36,091 nucleotides of DNA from an uncultured Prevotella sp. (GCA_947169685.1 CAMVQS010000023.1:1-36091); one strand, 5' to 3'. Positions 14,382-23,228 are shown, counted from the first letter of the stretch. The notes: generated by a model not told the origin, from the sequence alone. Translations and numbers: made by a program.

Positions 14382-14810
14382 ATGAGTTTAGCAAGAGGAA
14401 TTAGAAATCACAATCCGCTGAATATCCGTCGCACATCGAAGGACCAGTGGAAGGGCTTATCAAAGGCGCAGACAGACCGCGCGTTTGTACAGTTTGAAAC
14501 TTTGGAATGGGGATGGCGAGCAGCATTCCACTTGCTCACCCGCACGTACTACCACAAGTACCGCCTATACACCATCCGCCAGATCATCTCTCGCTGGGCA
14601 CCGCCCAACGAGAATCACACGAAGGCGTACATCGACAACGTCAGCCGATTGACGGGCATCGACCCCGATGAGAACATCGGCATCCCATCGATGCAGCCTG
14701 CCCGCTGGCTCATGCTGGGCGCTGCTATGGCGATACAGGAAAACGGCACGGAAAGTCTCGATTACTTCGCCATGCTACGTGGATGGACGTTAGCGAGGGA
14801 AGAGGGATGA
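14382..14810 (+). CDS. Structural protein P5-like protein
   Basis: This 142-residue protein starts MSLARGIRNHNPLNIRRT and continues DQWKGLSKAQTDRAFVQFETLEWGWRAAFHLLTRTYYHKY and ISRWAPPNENHTKAYIDNVSRLTGI. That is the pattern of the 'structural protein P5' family, whose homologues occur in Bacteroides phages and integrated elements and are thought to act on or near the cell wall (a lysozyme-like or amidase-like role). There is no signal peptide. It is the last gene of the replication module, and a strong terminator follows within about 35 bases. The family call is by recognition; the activity is uncertain. Confidence 0.78.
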   Translation: MSLARGIRNHNPLNIRRTSKDQWKGLSKAQTDRAFVQFETLEWGWRAAFHLLTRTYYHKYRLYTIRQIISRWAPPNENHTKAYIDNVSRLTGIDPDENIGIPSMQPARWLMLGAAMAIQENGTESLDYFAMLRGWTLAREEG

Positions 14811-14842
14811 TGGAATATGTAAGAAGGAAGATGTAAGATGAG

Positions 14843-14884
14843 CTGCCGATGCTTTGCTGATGCAGGGTGTCGGCAGTTTTTTTG
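14843..14884 (+). terminator. Intrinsic terminator ending the replication module
   Basis: CTGCCGA (14843-14849) pairs with TCGGCAG (14870-14876) and is followed by seven T residues. It separates the P5-like gene from the next promoter. Confidence 0.8.
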
Positions 14885-14903
14885 TAAAAAATAAAGAATA
14901 GAT

Positions 14904-14934
14904 ATTGATGGTTCGTATTTTTTTACTATCTTTG
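14904..14934 (+). promoter_or_regulatory. Bacteroidetes-type promoter for the DUF3307-kinase genes
   Basis: The -7 box TATCTTTG is at 14927-14934, and a -33-like ATTG is at 14904-14907, with 19 bases between. The downstream leader before the first start codon is about 60 bases and contains a 12-codon frame starting at 14959 that I do not count as a gene. Confidence 0.7.
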
Positions 14935-14999
14935 TGCCAGAACTATAGAATTACGCGTATGAAAACAATTGTTTTATTGACAAGACTGAATAATTGATA

Positions 15000-15377
15000 A
15001 TGATCTTACTACTCATAGCCCTATTGATTTGCCACTACTTGGCGGACTTCTGCCTGACGTGGCCGGCGCTGATTCGTTCGAAGGCTGACGGACGGAACGT
15101 GTGGCCGATATTGCTGCATGCAGCAGTTCATGCGGTGCTGATGGGAGTATGCTTGCTGGTGTTTGGAGTCACTACGGAACAGCTCTTTTTGTTGATGTCG
15201 TTGGAACTGGTGACTCACTTTATTATCGATGTCGGCAAGGCTGCCCTCTCCGTGAAGATTCCCTTGCTTGCAGACATCAAGCGGAAACCCTACTGGGTGC
15301 TTTTTGGCTTAGATCAGCTCTTGCATCAATTGGTTGTGGCCGTAATATGGTATGCAGTAAGTATAGTAGTAGAATAA
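15000..15377 (+). CDS. DUF3307 family membrane protein
   Basis: This protein of about 125 residues is hydrophobic throughout, with three or four predicted membrane helices (LLLIALLICHYLADFCL; ILLHAAVHAVLMGVCLLVF; LFLLMSLELVTHFIIDV; QLLHQLVVAVIWYAVSIVV). The HYLADFCLTW and THFIIDVGKA motifs, with polar residues inside helices, are typical of DUF3307. I chose ATG at 15000; a TTG two codons upstream is possible. It is the first gene after its own promoter and lies 27 bases before the kinase gene. The function of the family is unknown. Confidence 0.8.
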   Translation: MILLLIALLICHYLADFCLTWPALIRSKADGRNVWPILLHAAVHAVLMGVCLLVFGVTTEQLFLLMSLELVTHFIIDVGKAALSVKIPLLADIKRKPYWVLFGLDQLLHQLVVAVIWYAVSIVVE

Positions 15378-15404
15378 AGTAGTAAATAGAACGTTTGAAA
15401 ATAT

Positions 15405-16988
15405 ATGGAACCGCAAATAACACTTCAACTTGGAACGGAGTTGCGTAATGGCTCATACCGTGTGGAAAGAATACTTGGGTCGGGTGGTTTTGGCAATACC
15501 TATGTGATAACCAATCTGAACCTTGACGTGGTATGTGCCATGAAGGAGTTTTTTATGCGTGGCATCAACCTGCGTGAGGGTAATACTGTGACTGTCAGTG
15601 TGCCAGAAAATCGTCCGTCGTTCGATGCTCAGCGTGAGAAATTTAAGAAAGAGGCACAGCGTCTTTGGAAACTGAAGAATGACCATATCGTCAAGGTACA
15701 TGACTTGTTCGAAGAGAATGGTACCGTGTATTACGTCATGGACTTCATTGACGGCGAGTCGCTGAGCGAACGTCTGAAGCGTCTGGGTCGTCCATTCACC
15801 GATGCCGAAGTGGAACCCCTGTTGCGTCAGGCTCTCGATGCACTGGAGTCGGTACACCGCCAGAAGATTTGGCACCTCGACATCAAGCCTGCTAACATGA
15901 TGGTTGACAAGCAAGGGCACTTGTACCTCATTGATTTTGGCGCTTCCAAGCAGTTACGTAACAACGAAGGTGTTACAGTGCCTACATCAACGGCCTTGGC
16001 ATATACACCTGGCTATGCACCCTTTGAGCAAATAGATCAGGATATGCGTTCTTTTGGTCCTTGGACAGACCTCTATGCCTTGGGTGCTACGCTCTATAAA
16101 CTGCTGACTGACGACACACCGCCCTCGTCCAGTAATATATTGGCAATGGGAGGTAATCTCCAGTTTCCACCGCAGGTCAGCTACCGCATGCAGAAGCTTA
16201 TTGCATGGATGATGAATCCTGCCTACACGCAGCGTCCGCAGTCGGCAGCTGATGTTCGCAAGTTCCTTGACGAGTCAGTCGTGACGGAAGAAGAGACGAT
16301 TATTGACGAGCCAGTCTTCGTTCCTAGCGAGGAAACAGAGCGACTGGCCAACCCAAAAGATTACCAATCTGAGCCGGATACTGTCGAGCCTAAGCCTTAT
16401 AGAGCCCCCTCTTCAGGTGACGGTGTGACCATTTATCCTGATACAGAGATGATAGAATTCCAATACACGGGTGCAAGTATTCCACCGCCTTATCATCGTA
16501 GTTACGAGGTATCCGTCACACGACAGTTGCTTCGGCTAAGAATATATTGCTATGATGATTTGCTGTATGAAGGTAATTTACCGTTTGACAGCGCTAGATT
16601 CAATATGCTTATAGACACAATTTCTTCTCTGAATATTCATATTACACCACTTCAGAAAAGCTATGCTACAGGAGGGGAGACATTGTCGTTGAATCTCCAC
16701 CGCAAAGGTGATACTTATCTGTCTGTCTATTCTTACGGAAATGAATACAGCTATTTTGAGGGTACAACCGATGCAAACCTATATTTGTTGAAACAGGATA
16801 TTGAGAAATGTATTCCAGGCTTCTCTTCTTTGATTGCGCAAGAGAGTGGAACTTCTAGAGAAGAGAACAGTTCCGATGAAGTTGCCGATACCTCAGGGAG
16901 TGGTTTAAAGGTTGAGTGGTGGTTGAGTATGCTTCTCATCGCAGCACTTCTCTTGTTGGGTTATTTTGGTATAGAGATATTTAAATAA
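15405..16988 (+). CDS. Hanks-type Ser/Thr protein kinase with C-terminal membrane anchor
   Basis: This 527-residue protein has all the main kinase motifs: glycine loop GSGGFGNTY (25-33), lysine K47 (AMKEF), HLDIKPAN at 157-164 (HLD in place of HRD, catalytic D159), DFG at 177-179, and TPGYAPFEQ in the activation segment. A low-complexity linker (about 290-350) precedes a domain of unknown function (about 365-475). A single membrane helix (WWLSMLLIAALLLLGYFGI) lies at the extreme C-terminus. Lacking a signal peptide, the kinase domain should be cytoplasmic. The secreted protein gene starts 33 bases downstream. The linked pair suggests a signalling unit, but no substrate can be named. Confidence 0.92.
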   Translation: MEPQITLQLGTELRNGSYRVERILGSGGFGNTYVITNLNLDVVCAMKEFFMRGINLREGNTVTVSVPENRPSFDAQREKFKKEAQRLWKLKNDHIVKVHDLFEENGTVYYVMDFIDGESLSERLKRLGRPFTDAEVEPLLRQALDALESVHRQKIWHLDIKPANMMVDKQGHLYLIDFGASKQLRNNEGVTVPTSTALAYTPGYAPFEQIDQDMRSFGPWTDLYALGATLYKLLTDDTPPSSSNILAMGGNLQFPPQVSYRMQKLIAWMMNPAYTQRPQSAADVRKFLDESVVTEEETIIDEPVFVPSEETERLANPKDYQSEPDTVEPKPYRAPSSGDGVTIYPDTEMIEFQYTGASIPPPYHRSYEVSVTRQLLRLRIYCYDDLLYEGNLPFDSARFNMLIDTISSLNIHITPLQKSYATGGETLSLNLHRKGDTYLSVYSYGNEYSYFEGTTDANLYLLKQDIEKCIPGFSSLIAQESGTSREENSSDEVADTSGSGLKVEWWLSMLLIAALLLLGYFGIEIFK

Positions 16989-17021
16989 TGATTAACTATG
17001 TATTGATAACTAACAACTGAA

Positions 17022-18353
17022 ATGATGAAAAAAATAATGCTTTTGGTAGTAATGGGTCTTTACTGTGTATGCGGACAGGCTCAGTTTTCCCACCTCTCAT
17101 TTATGGGGTTCCCAATGAACGAGCGTCTTGAAACCTTCATGGAGAAACTGCGAAGCGTGGGATTTGTTGGCGAATATAAGGATGACCCAGACTGTGGTGC
17201 CGCACTCATAGAAATGAAAGGCTCATACAGAGGCAAGTATGTAACATTGCACTTCAACATGACACGTAAGAGCAAGTTGGTATATAGTGTAAACATGGCA
17301 CTCGACAAACCTAACGCTACAGAAGCAGAGGCCCGTGAGACATTCAATCTGTGGAAGACATTTCTTATGCCCAACCCAGGACCCTTAATGATACTTGATG
17401 AGAGACGCTCCCGCAACAGCTACTCTGAATGGTTGATGGCGGGCATCAATTCAGATGTGGGTACCATAAGCCTCTATTTCGGATATACACAGAAAGGCAG
17501 TGTAAAAAAAGATTTCTATGTAAATATAGAGTTCACCGACACACAGAACTTTAATCTGGAAGTGTCAGAAGGCGTGGTGGAGATATATGACGGAGAACCT
17601 GCCGCGACAACACCCGAGACAGGCGACGGGAATCCGACAGAAATAGCAGCTACAATAGACGAACCCCAGGACAAACCTAATGAAAACGAGCAACTGACGG
17701 GGAACGGACAACCCAACTGGAACTTCATCTTGTATGTAGCACCCCCAGCAGGTCATATTACCAGAGAAGAAGCGGGTGGTCGCTCCCCCTACATAGAAGA
17801 GCCTATGCCGAAAAAGAAAGGGAAAAGAACTGACGAACCCCACCAAATCATCCAATGGCCCATAGGCCCCAGTTCTGGTAATGTCTATCTTGGAAATGAA
17901 GAAGAGCAACCTGACAGTTTAAATGAACAATACTGTGGAGTCAATGCCATAGAATTTGTCTTTGCCCTGTTTCTCAGGGACGATTTCAGTTATGCACATG
18001 ACTTTGTCCTAGAGAGCGATGAGCTGTGTTTCAACACCTCAAACGACAAGAAAACCTATTTCTCTGCAAACCGAACCATCGGCGACAAGGAAAATGTATG
18101 GATAGAGAGGACGGACAAAAAAAGCAATTCCATCAGCAAGGCTCAAATTACCGTTCATAAGTGGGAGGATGACGAAATCATAGGTTTTATTAAGAATCTG
18201 GGATTTGAACAGACAAACCTAAAAGATGATACAAATGATATTGTTCCATCTATAACTCGAACATATACGAGTGAAAAGTATCCGTTTACTATTAATTTTG
18301 TCACATTCTATAGCTCTAACGGAACACTAAAAACTGTTGAGTTCAAGCGATAG
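17022..18353 (+). CDS. Secreted protein of unknown function
   Basis: This 443-residue protein has a clear signal peptide (MMKKIMLLVVMGLYCVCGQA, cleavage about residue 20-21) and no further membrane helix, so it is exported. The N-terminal domain (about 23-165) reads LSFMGFPMNERLETFMEKLRSVGFVGEY and YVTLHFNMTRKSKLVYSVNM. The C-terminal part (about 300-443) has a loosely similar plan (IIGFIKNLGFEQT; FTINFVTFYSSNGTLKTVEF), which suggests a diverged duplicated domain. The middle (about 185-285) is Pro/Glu/Thr-rich and probably disordered. It follows the kinase gene closely. No enzyme motif is visible. Confidence 0.78.
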   Translation: MMKKIMLLVVMGLYCVCGQAQFSHLSFMGFPMNERLETFMEKLRSVGFVGEYKDDPDCGAALIEMKGSYRGKYVTLHFNMTRKSKLVYSVNMALDKPNATEAEARETFNLWKTFLMPNPGPLMILDERRSRNSYSEWLMAGINSDVGTISLYFGYTQKGSVKKDFYVNIEFTDTQNFNLEVSEGVVEIYDGEPAATTPETGDGNPTEIAATIDEPQDKPNENEQLTGNGQPNWNFILYVAPPAGHITREEAGGRSPYIEEPMPKKKGKRTDEPHQIIQWPIGPSSGNVYLGNEEEQPDSLNEQYCGVNAIEFVFALFLRDDFSYAHDFVLESDELCFNTSNDKKTYFSANRTIGDKENVWIERTDKKSNSISKAQITVHKWEDDEIIGFIKNLGFEQTNLKDDTNDIVPSITRTYTSEKYPFTINFVTFYSSNGTLKTVEFKR

Positions 18354-18401
18354 AGAGCACAGTATTTACCAATTAAAACTAATTTGTATAGAGAGTTGCT
18401 T

Positions 18402-18527
18402 TTATCGCTTCAGCAGGTTCAGTCTGACCTGAGGCTTCAATACGTTGTTGACCTTGGTCTGCTGGGCTTTCACCTTGGCGGTAAGGGTGGCGCGGATGTC
18501 CTGTGAGGAGGCACGTGCAGGGGGCAT
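18402..18527 (-). CDS. Possible 41-residue basic small protein downstream of yidC
   Basis: An ATG at 18525-18527 opens a 41-codon frame ending at TAA 18402-18404, encoding a basic, helical peptide (MPPARASSQDIRATLTAKVK then AQQTKVNNVLKPQVRLNLLKR). Its codons look like those of neighbouring host genes (GCC, CTG, CAG, AAG). It begins about 22 bases after the yidC stop on the same strand. It could be a real small gene or the 3' remnant of a longer one. The rest of the gap (18354-18401) is AT-rich with no feature I can name. Confidence 0.35.
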   Translation of the reverse strand: MPPARASSQDIRATLTAKVKAQQTKVNNVLKPQVRLNLLKR

Positions 18528-18549
18528 CCGTATATTCCTAATTGTATAG

Positions 18550-20469
18550 TTATTTCTTATATCCGTTCTCGCGCTGGCGCTTCAGCTCCTCGGCCTGCTT
18601 CTGCATGGCTTCAAGACGCGCTGCCAGACCACTGGTCTTCTTGGGGTTGTTTTTGTTCTCCTGATAGCGGGCCTCAAGGATGGCAAGCAACTTGGCATCG
18701 TTGGTGGTTTTGCGTAGCGTCCACATGATGGCTGCCGAGAAGAAGAGTGAGATGAAGTAATAGAAGTTCAGACCAGCGGAGTAGTCGTTGAACATGAAGA
18801 AGAACATGAGCGGCATGAGGTACATCATCCACTGCATCATCTTCATCTGCTCAGCCTGCTGGCCTACCATCTGGTCGCGCTGCTGGCGCATGGTCATGAA
18901 CGAATAGAGAAGGTTGGCTACGCAGAACAGGATACATGTCAGCGACAGGTGGTCGCCGATGCCCCAGATGTGGTTGTTCCACTCAATGACGGGGTCGTAG
19001 GTGGAGAGGTCGTCAATCCAGAGGAACGACTGTCCGCGCAATTGGATGGCGTTCGGCACGAAGTTGAACATGGCAATCCAGATGGGCATCTGTATCAGCA
19101 TGGGCAGACAGCCGGAGAGCGGCGACACGCCGTACTTGGAGTAGAGCGACATCATCTCCTGCTGTTTCTTCATGGCATCCTCGGGCTTGTCGTACTGCTT
19201 GGTCAGCGCATCGAGTTTCGGCTTCAGCACGCGCATCTTGGCGGATGACATGTAGCTCTTCTTCACCAGCGGATAGGTGATGGCCTTGAGCAACAGGGTA
19301 ATGAGGATAAGCACTACACCCATAGGCAGACCCCAGCGTGTGAGCCAGTCGAAGACATAGATAGTGAAGAAGCGGTTGATGTAACGGAACAGTGGCCATC
19401 CCAGATAGACGAGCTGCTGCAGGTCGAGGTCTTTGCCGAACTTGCTCTTGTCTTCAATGTCCTGAAGCAGGCGGTAGTTGTTGGGACCTATGAACATCTC
19501 AAACTCCGATGCCGTCTTTCCCGTAGGGTCGAAGGCGGTCTTCAGTTTGGCTTTGTAATTCTTCAGGTAACCGGTTTCCTTCTCCTGCGGAATGCTGGTG
19601 AGCAGGGCACCACCATCGAAGTTGTCCTTCGCGATGAGCACTGCTGAGAAGAACTGGTTTTTGAAAGCCACCCAGTCGAGTGTCTCTTCTATCTTCTCGT
19701 CCTCCTTGGCTGATGTCTCGCTCAGGTAGTCGGTGCCACCCTTTGTCTCCTTGTAGGTCAGTGTGGCGTAGCGGTTCTCAAACGTAAAACCTTTCTCCTG
19801 CTGACGGGCGCGGCTGTCCCATTCCATATCCATCTTGGTGTAGTTGGGCGCAAAGAAACCGCTCATTCCCTCGGCACGTACCGACATGGAAAGCAGGTAG
19901 TCCTCGTTCAGATGGTAGTCGATGATAAGTGCTCCGCCATTGGCAGCTTGCAGGGTCATGGTGACGGTGGTGTCGCTGATGTTGGACGGAGTGAAGAACA
20001 GATCCTTGGTTACGATGTTGTCCGTCTTTCCGGCCAGTAGGAGGTTCAGACACTGGTCCTTGCTCTCGAACAGTGTCAGGTCTTTCGTGTCGAGCTTCTC
20101 GTCGTACTTGCCGTCTTCGCCCTTGTGGTGGCCCGTAAAGTCCTTGATGACAGCCTTGCTGATGGTACCTCCCTTGGTGGAGAGCGTCAACTCCAGCTTG
20201 GAGTTCTTGAGCACGATGTCTTGGTTCTCACCGTTCAGCGCAGCGTGGAACACGTTGGTGGTGTCACCCTTGGCAGCAGCCTCGGCTTCAGCCTTGCGTG
20301 TCTGTTCTGCAATTTTCTTGTCTTGTTCGGCTTTCAGGCGCTGTACGTTCTCTATGGAGTCCTGTTTTCTCTGGGCTTCCACCTGTTCTGCCGAAGGCTG
20401 GTTGAACCAGCTGAAGGCAATGAGTACAACAGCAATGAGCGTAAAACCGATAACGTTGTTTTTGTTCAT
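18550..20469 (-). CDS. yidC: Membrane protein insertase YidC
   Basis: This 639-residue protein inserts proteins into the inner membrane, alone or with SecYEG. An N-terminal membrane helix (NNVIGFTLIAVVLIAFSWF) is followed by a charged coiled segment (residues 30-65), a large periplasmic beta-domain (about 75-345), and the conserved five-helix insertase core (about 360-600). The core includes FFTIYVFDWLTRWGLPMGVVL, KKSYMSSAKMRVLKPKLDAL and MPIWIAMFNF. The tail is basic (KRQRENGYKK), as in ribosome-binding forms. Length fits Bacteroidetes YidC. A -7 box lies 42 bases upstream of the start. Confidence 0.97.
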   Translation of the reverse strand: MNKNNVIGFTLIAVVLIAFSWFNQPSAEQVEAQRKQDSIENVQRLKAEQDKKIAEQTRKAEAEAAAKGDTTNVFHAALNGENQDIVLKNSKLELTLSTKGGTISKAVIKDFTGHHKGEDGKYDEKLDTKDLTLFESKDQCLNLLLAGKTDNIVTKDLFFTPSNISDTTVTMTLQAANGGALIIDYHLNEDYLLSMSVRAEGMSGFFAPNYTKMDMEWDSRARQQEKGFTFENRYATLTYKETKGGTDYLSETSAKEDEKIEETLDWVAFKNQFFSAVLIAKDNFDGGALLTSIPQEKETGYLKNYKAKLKTAFDPTGKTASEFEMFIGPNNYRLLQDIEDKSKFGKDLDLQQLVYLGWPLFRYINRFFTIYVFDWLTRWGLPMGVVLILITLLLKAITYPLVKKSYMSSAKMRVLKPKLDALTKQYDKPEDAMKKQQEMMSLYSKYGVSPLSGCLPMLIQMPIWIAMFNFVPNAIQLRGQSFLWIDDLSTYDPVIEWNNHIWGIGDHLSLTCILFCVANLLYSFMTMRQQRDQMVGQQAEQMKMMQWMMYLMPLMFFFMFNDYSAGLNFYYFISLFFSAAIMWTLRKTTNDAKLLAILEARYQENKNNPKKTSGLAARLEAMQKQAEELKRQRENGYKK

Positions 20470-20510
20470 ATCTTTAATGATGTTGATTGCTTATTTATTA
20501 TAACAAGGTG

Positions 20511-20553
20511 CAAAGGTACAAAAAAGTTTAGAGTTTAGAGTTTAGAGTTTAGA
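20511..20553 (-). promoter_or_regulatory. yidC promoter with heptanucleotide repeat in the spacer region
   Basis: On the minus strand, TACCTTTG (complement of 20511-20518) is a -7 box. Immediately upstream are four exact tandem copies of a 7-base unit (plus strand GTTTAGA, 20526-20553) where the -33 element would be expected; no TTTG is found at the right distance. Copy-number change could alter promoter spacing. Confidence 0.55.
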
Positions 20554-20590
20554 GTTTTTTTTGTCGAGCGTGAAATTTTTATCGAAAATC

Positions 20591-21832
20591 CTATTTTTGC
20601 TTCTTCAGTACAAGCCGGTGAGTGATGCATGGAGGAAGCTCTTCCTCGTAGTGTGTCACCATGATGAGGGTCTTGTCGGGACGCTGACAAAAGGTTTCAA
20701 TGACGTTTCTCACCAGTTGACGGTTCTCGTCATCCAGGCCGTGCAGCGGTTCGTCGAGAATGAGCAACTCAGGGTTTTTGACGAAAGCTCTTGCCAGCAG
20801 GACCAGTCGTTGCTCACCACTGGAAATCTGGAGAAAGGAACGATCGGCCAGATGCTCGACGCCGAAGACGCGCATCCATTGGCGGCACTGCTCCTTTTCT
20901 TCCTCGTTGGCGCGTACGTAGAGCCCAACGGTATCTTTCAGTCCGCTGGCTACGACACGTAGAGCAGGGATGTCACGATGATAGGAGCGTGCCAGCTCAG
21001 GTGACACGTAGCCGATACGTCGTTTGATGTCCCAGATGCTCACTCCGCTCTCTCCACGATGATACCCGAAGAGGGTGATGTCGCAGGCATAGGCCTGTGG
21101 ATTGTCGGCACAGATGAGTGACAGCAGCGTTGACTTGCCGGAGCCGTTCTGACCGGTGAGTGCCCAGCGTTCTCCGCTATGTACAGTCCAGTTGAGGTCT
21201 TTTAGGATGGTACGCTCGCCATAACGAATGGTGACGTTGCGCATCTGGATAACTTCGTCGGAGGAGATTAGAGAAGTCGGAGAGGTCTGAATATTCAGAG
21301 TACTCTGAGTATTCGGAGTACTCTGAGGAAACTCTATTGTCTTCTCCACATAGTCTGGCATGTCGTCAGTCTTTGCTAACACCAAGTAGAGGTCGATATG
21401 TTGCTCGTCGGCAATGAGCTTCAGCAGGTCTCGTAGTTGCTGACGCGTCTCAGCGTCGAGGCCTATGAAAGGGTTGTCGAGGATGAGAATCTGGGGTTTG
21501 CTCATGAGTGCTTTGACAAGCTGGAACTTTCGCAGCTCACCGCTGGACAGTGTGATGATGTACTTGTCGAGTGAGTCTTCCAGATGGAAGAGCCGGAGCA
21601 GTTCATGGTCGGACTCACTCAGGGAACCGAGTTTCTCCCTGACGGTGGGTGTCTCTGCATCGATGTCGTGTTGGTTCCAACGCAACTGCAGGTAGTAGGC
21701 ACTATCGACTGATGGTCCGTAGGAGTCGCGGAAAGCGATGTAGCGCAGCTTGTCGCTGGCTGTCTGTCGGCGGAACTGCTCCACCCATTGTGTCTTGCCG
21801 CTGGCATTGCGGCCTACGATGGCTGTTATCAT
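20591..21832 (-). CDS. Tandem-domain ABC ATPase (ModF-like)
   Basis: This 413-residue soluble protein contains two ABC ATPase domains and no membrane part. Domain 1 has Walker A GRNASGKT (7-14), signature LSSGELRKF and Walker B LILDNPF, where Asn stands in place of the usual catalytic Glu. Domain 2 has Walker A GQNGSGKST (about 229), signature ISSGEQRLVLLARAF and a normal LILDEP. The layout matches E. coli ModF/PhrA-like proteins of unclear role. The inter-domain linker (about residues 168-182) is encoded by tandem palindromic repeats. The gene starts four bases after the ruvC stop, so it is the last gene of an ispE-ruvC-ABC operon. Confidence 0.88.
   Translation of the reverse strand: MITAIVGRNASGKTQWVEQFRRQTASDKLRYIAFRDSYGPSVDSAYYLQLRWNQHDIDAETPTVREKLGSLSESDHELLRLFHLEDSLDKYIITLSSGELRKFQLVKALMSKPQILILDNPFIGLDAETRQQLRDLLKLIADEQHIDLYLVLAKTDDMPDYVEKTIEFPQSTPNTQSTLNIQTSPTSLISSDEVIQMRNVTIRYGERTILKDLNWTVHSGERWALTGQNGSGKSTLLSLICADNPQAYACDITLFGYHRGESGVSIWDIKRRIGYVSPELARSYHRDIPALRVVASGLKDTVGLYVRANEEEKEQCRQWMRVFGVEHLADRSFLQISSGEQRLVLLARAFVKNPELLILDEPLHGLDDENRQLVRNVIETFCQRPDKTLIMVTHYEEELPPCITHRLVLKKQK
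21286..21328 (-). repeat. Palindromic tandem repeats in the ABC protein linker
   Basis: TCTGAATATTCAGA (21286-21299) and TCAGAGTACTCTGA (21295-21308) are perfect 14-base palindromes that overlap. The 18-base stretch 21293-21310 repeats at 21311-21328 with two differences, and GAGTACTC occurs in both units. Their translation is the low-complexity linker STPNTQSTLNIQ. Confidence 0.85.
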
Positions 21833-21836
21833 GTTG

Positions 21837-22400
21837 TTATCCTTTTACCTTATCCTTATTCTTGTTCACAAAATCCTTCCAACTACGGTAGTGGGCAGGT
21901 GACTCCGGACGGTTCATCTGCATATAGTGGCAATAGGCGGCTCCCAAAGCATCGGTGGCGTCCATAAAGGTATCGACATCCTCCTTCGTGAGTTTCAGCA
22001 GACGCTGCAGCATGCCAGCCACCTGTTCCTTCGAGGCATTACCATTACCCGTAATGGCCATCTTAATCTTCATAGGTGCATACTCATGGATGGGTACACC
22101 GTGATGGATGGCAGCGGCAATAGCAGTGCCTTGGGCACGTCCGAGCTTGAGCATTGACTGTACGTTCTTTCCGAAGAAGGGCGCTTCGATGGCCATCTCG
22201 TCGGGCAGGTAGCTGTCGATGATACCCGTCACGCGTTCAAAGATATGACCGAGCTTGAGGTAGCCGTCGGCAAACTTCCGCAGGTCGATGACGCCCATTG
22301 TTATCATCTGGGCTTTGCCGTCGATAACCTTGATAAGTCCGTAGCCCATGATGTTGGTGCCAGGGTCAATGCCTAATATGATTTTTTCTGCCTTGTTCAT
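21837..22400 (-). CDS. ruvC: Holliday junction resolvase RuvC
   Basis: This 187-residue endonuclease resolves Holliday junctions together with RuvAB. The family's acidic residues are visible: Asp in [10 protein letters not shown] near the N-terminus, Glu in [12 protein letters not shown], and the C-terminal pair in [17 protein letters not shown] chose the ATG at 22400 ([10 protein letters not shown]) because it overlaps the ispE stop as TGATG, a typical coupling arrangement. A start five codons upstream is also open. The C-terminus is extended and Lys-rich ([12 protein letters not shown]). It lies between ispE and the ABC gene in one minus-strand operon. Confidence 0.96.
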   Translation of the reverse strand: MNKAEKIILGIDPGTNIMGYGLIKVIDGKAQMITMGVIDLRKFADGYLKLGHIFERVTGIIDSYLPDEMAIEAPFFGKNVQSMLKLGRAQGTAIAAAIHHGVPIHEYAPMKIKMAITGNGNASKEQVAGMLQRLLKLTKEDVDTFMDATDALGAAYCHYMQMNRPESPAHYRSWKDFVNKNKDKVKG

Positions 22401-23224
22401 CAAAGTTGGGTGCAATAGGTGAATGTATCAGAAAATAGTGGAGCCAGTTCTACGGGTTGGCGGAACAGACCGAATAACGAGCTGCCGGAACCGCTCATCG
22501 CAGCATAGACAGCCCCCAGGTCATAGAGCTGTTGCTTGACACGTCCAAGCTCAGGGTGCAACCTGAAGATGCCCTCCTCGAAGTCGTTGACCAGCAGGTT
22601 ACGCCATTCCTCAACAGGAAGATCTATGATGTCACGGCAATTACGGGCAGGGCGTTGGGGCGTGATGAGTGAATAGGCCTCTTTCGTGGAAACAGGAATG
22701 GCAGGTCGCACAATGCCAATGTACCAGCCCTCAAGACTTAATGCTACGGGCGACAGTTGTTCACCAATACCCTCGGCATACTGGGGTTGCGGGTCGATGA
22801 AGAAGGCACAGTCAGCTCCCAGACGGGCTGCGTAACCGCAAAGCTGTTCTTTCGTCAGTCCCAGCTGGAACAGTTCCTGAAGCATGACAAGCATATAGGC
22901 ACCATCGCTGGAACCGCCACCCATGCCTGCTTGTGTGGGAATACCTTTTTTTAGGCGTGCACACACACGGGGCATCTGAGGGAAGTCCTGCTTCAGCAGC
23001 TGGTAGGCTTTGACAATGAGGTTCTTCTGCACGTCACCCTCGACGGCTATGCCTTCGAGCGTCAGTTCGCAGTCATACTCGGAAGACCCTTCGTTTGGGT
23101 TGACTTCCAGTTCGTCATTGATAGGGACCGGATAAAATACCGTCTCCAGGTTATGATAGCCGTCAGGACGCCGTTCGACAACGTTCAGTCCGAGGTTTAT
23201 TTTTGCAATAGGATGTGTAATCAT
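22400..23224 (-). CDS. ispE: 4-diphosphocytidyl-2-C-methyl-D-erythritol kinase
   Basis: This 274-residue GHMP kinase phosphorylates CDP-ME with ATP in the MEP isoprenoid pathway. Diagnostic segments are [26 protein letters not shown] at the N-terminus, the ATP-binding glycine loop [25 protein letters not shown], and the C-terminal [12 protein letters not shown]. It is the first gene of the operon with ruvC. A minus-strand -7 box (TAACTTTG, 23229-23236) ends only four bases before the ATG, so the transcript may have little or no leader. Confidence 0.97.
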   Translation of the reverse strand: MITHPIAKINLGLNVVERRPDGYHNLETVFYPVPINDELEVNPNEGSSEYDCELTLEGIAVEGDVQKNLIVKAYQLLKQDFPQMPRVCARLKKGIPTQAGMGGGSSDGAYMLVMLQELFQLGLTKEQLCGYAARLGADCAFFIDPQPQYAEGIGEQLSPVALSLEGWYIGIVRPAIPVSTKEAYSLITPQRPARNCRDIIDLPVEEWRNLLVNDFEEGIFRLHPELGRVKQQLYDLGAVYAAMSGSGSSLFGLFRQPVELAPLFSDTFTYCTQL

Positions 23225-23228
23225 GTTG

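Noticed and set aside
14959..14997. 12-codon leader peptide (MKTIVLLTRLNN) before the DUF3307 gene
   Set aside because: It is too short to support, and there are no regulatory codon runs or attenuator after it.
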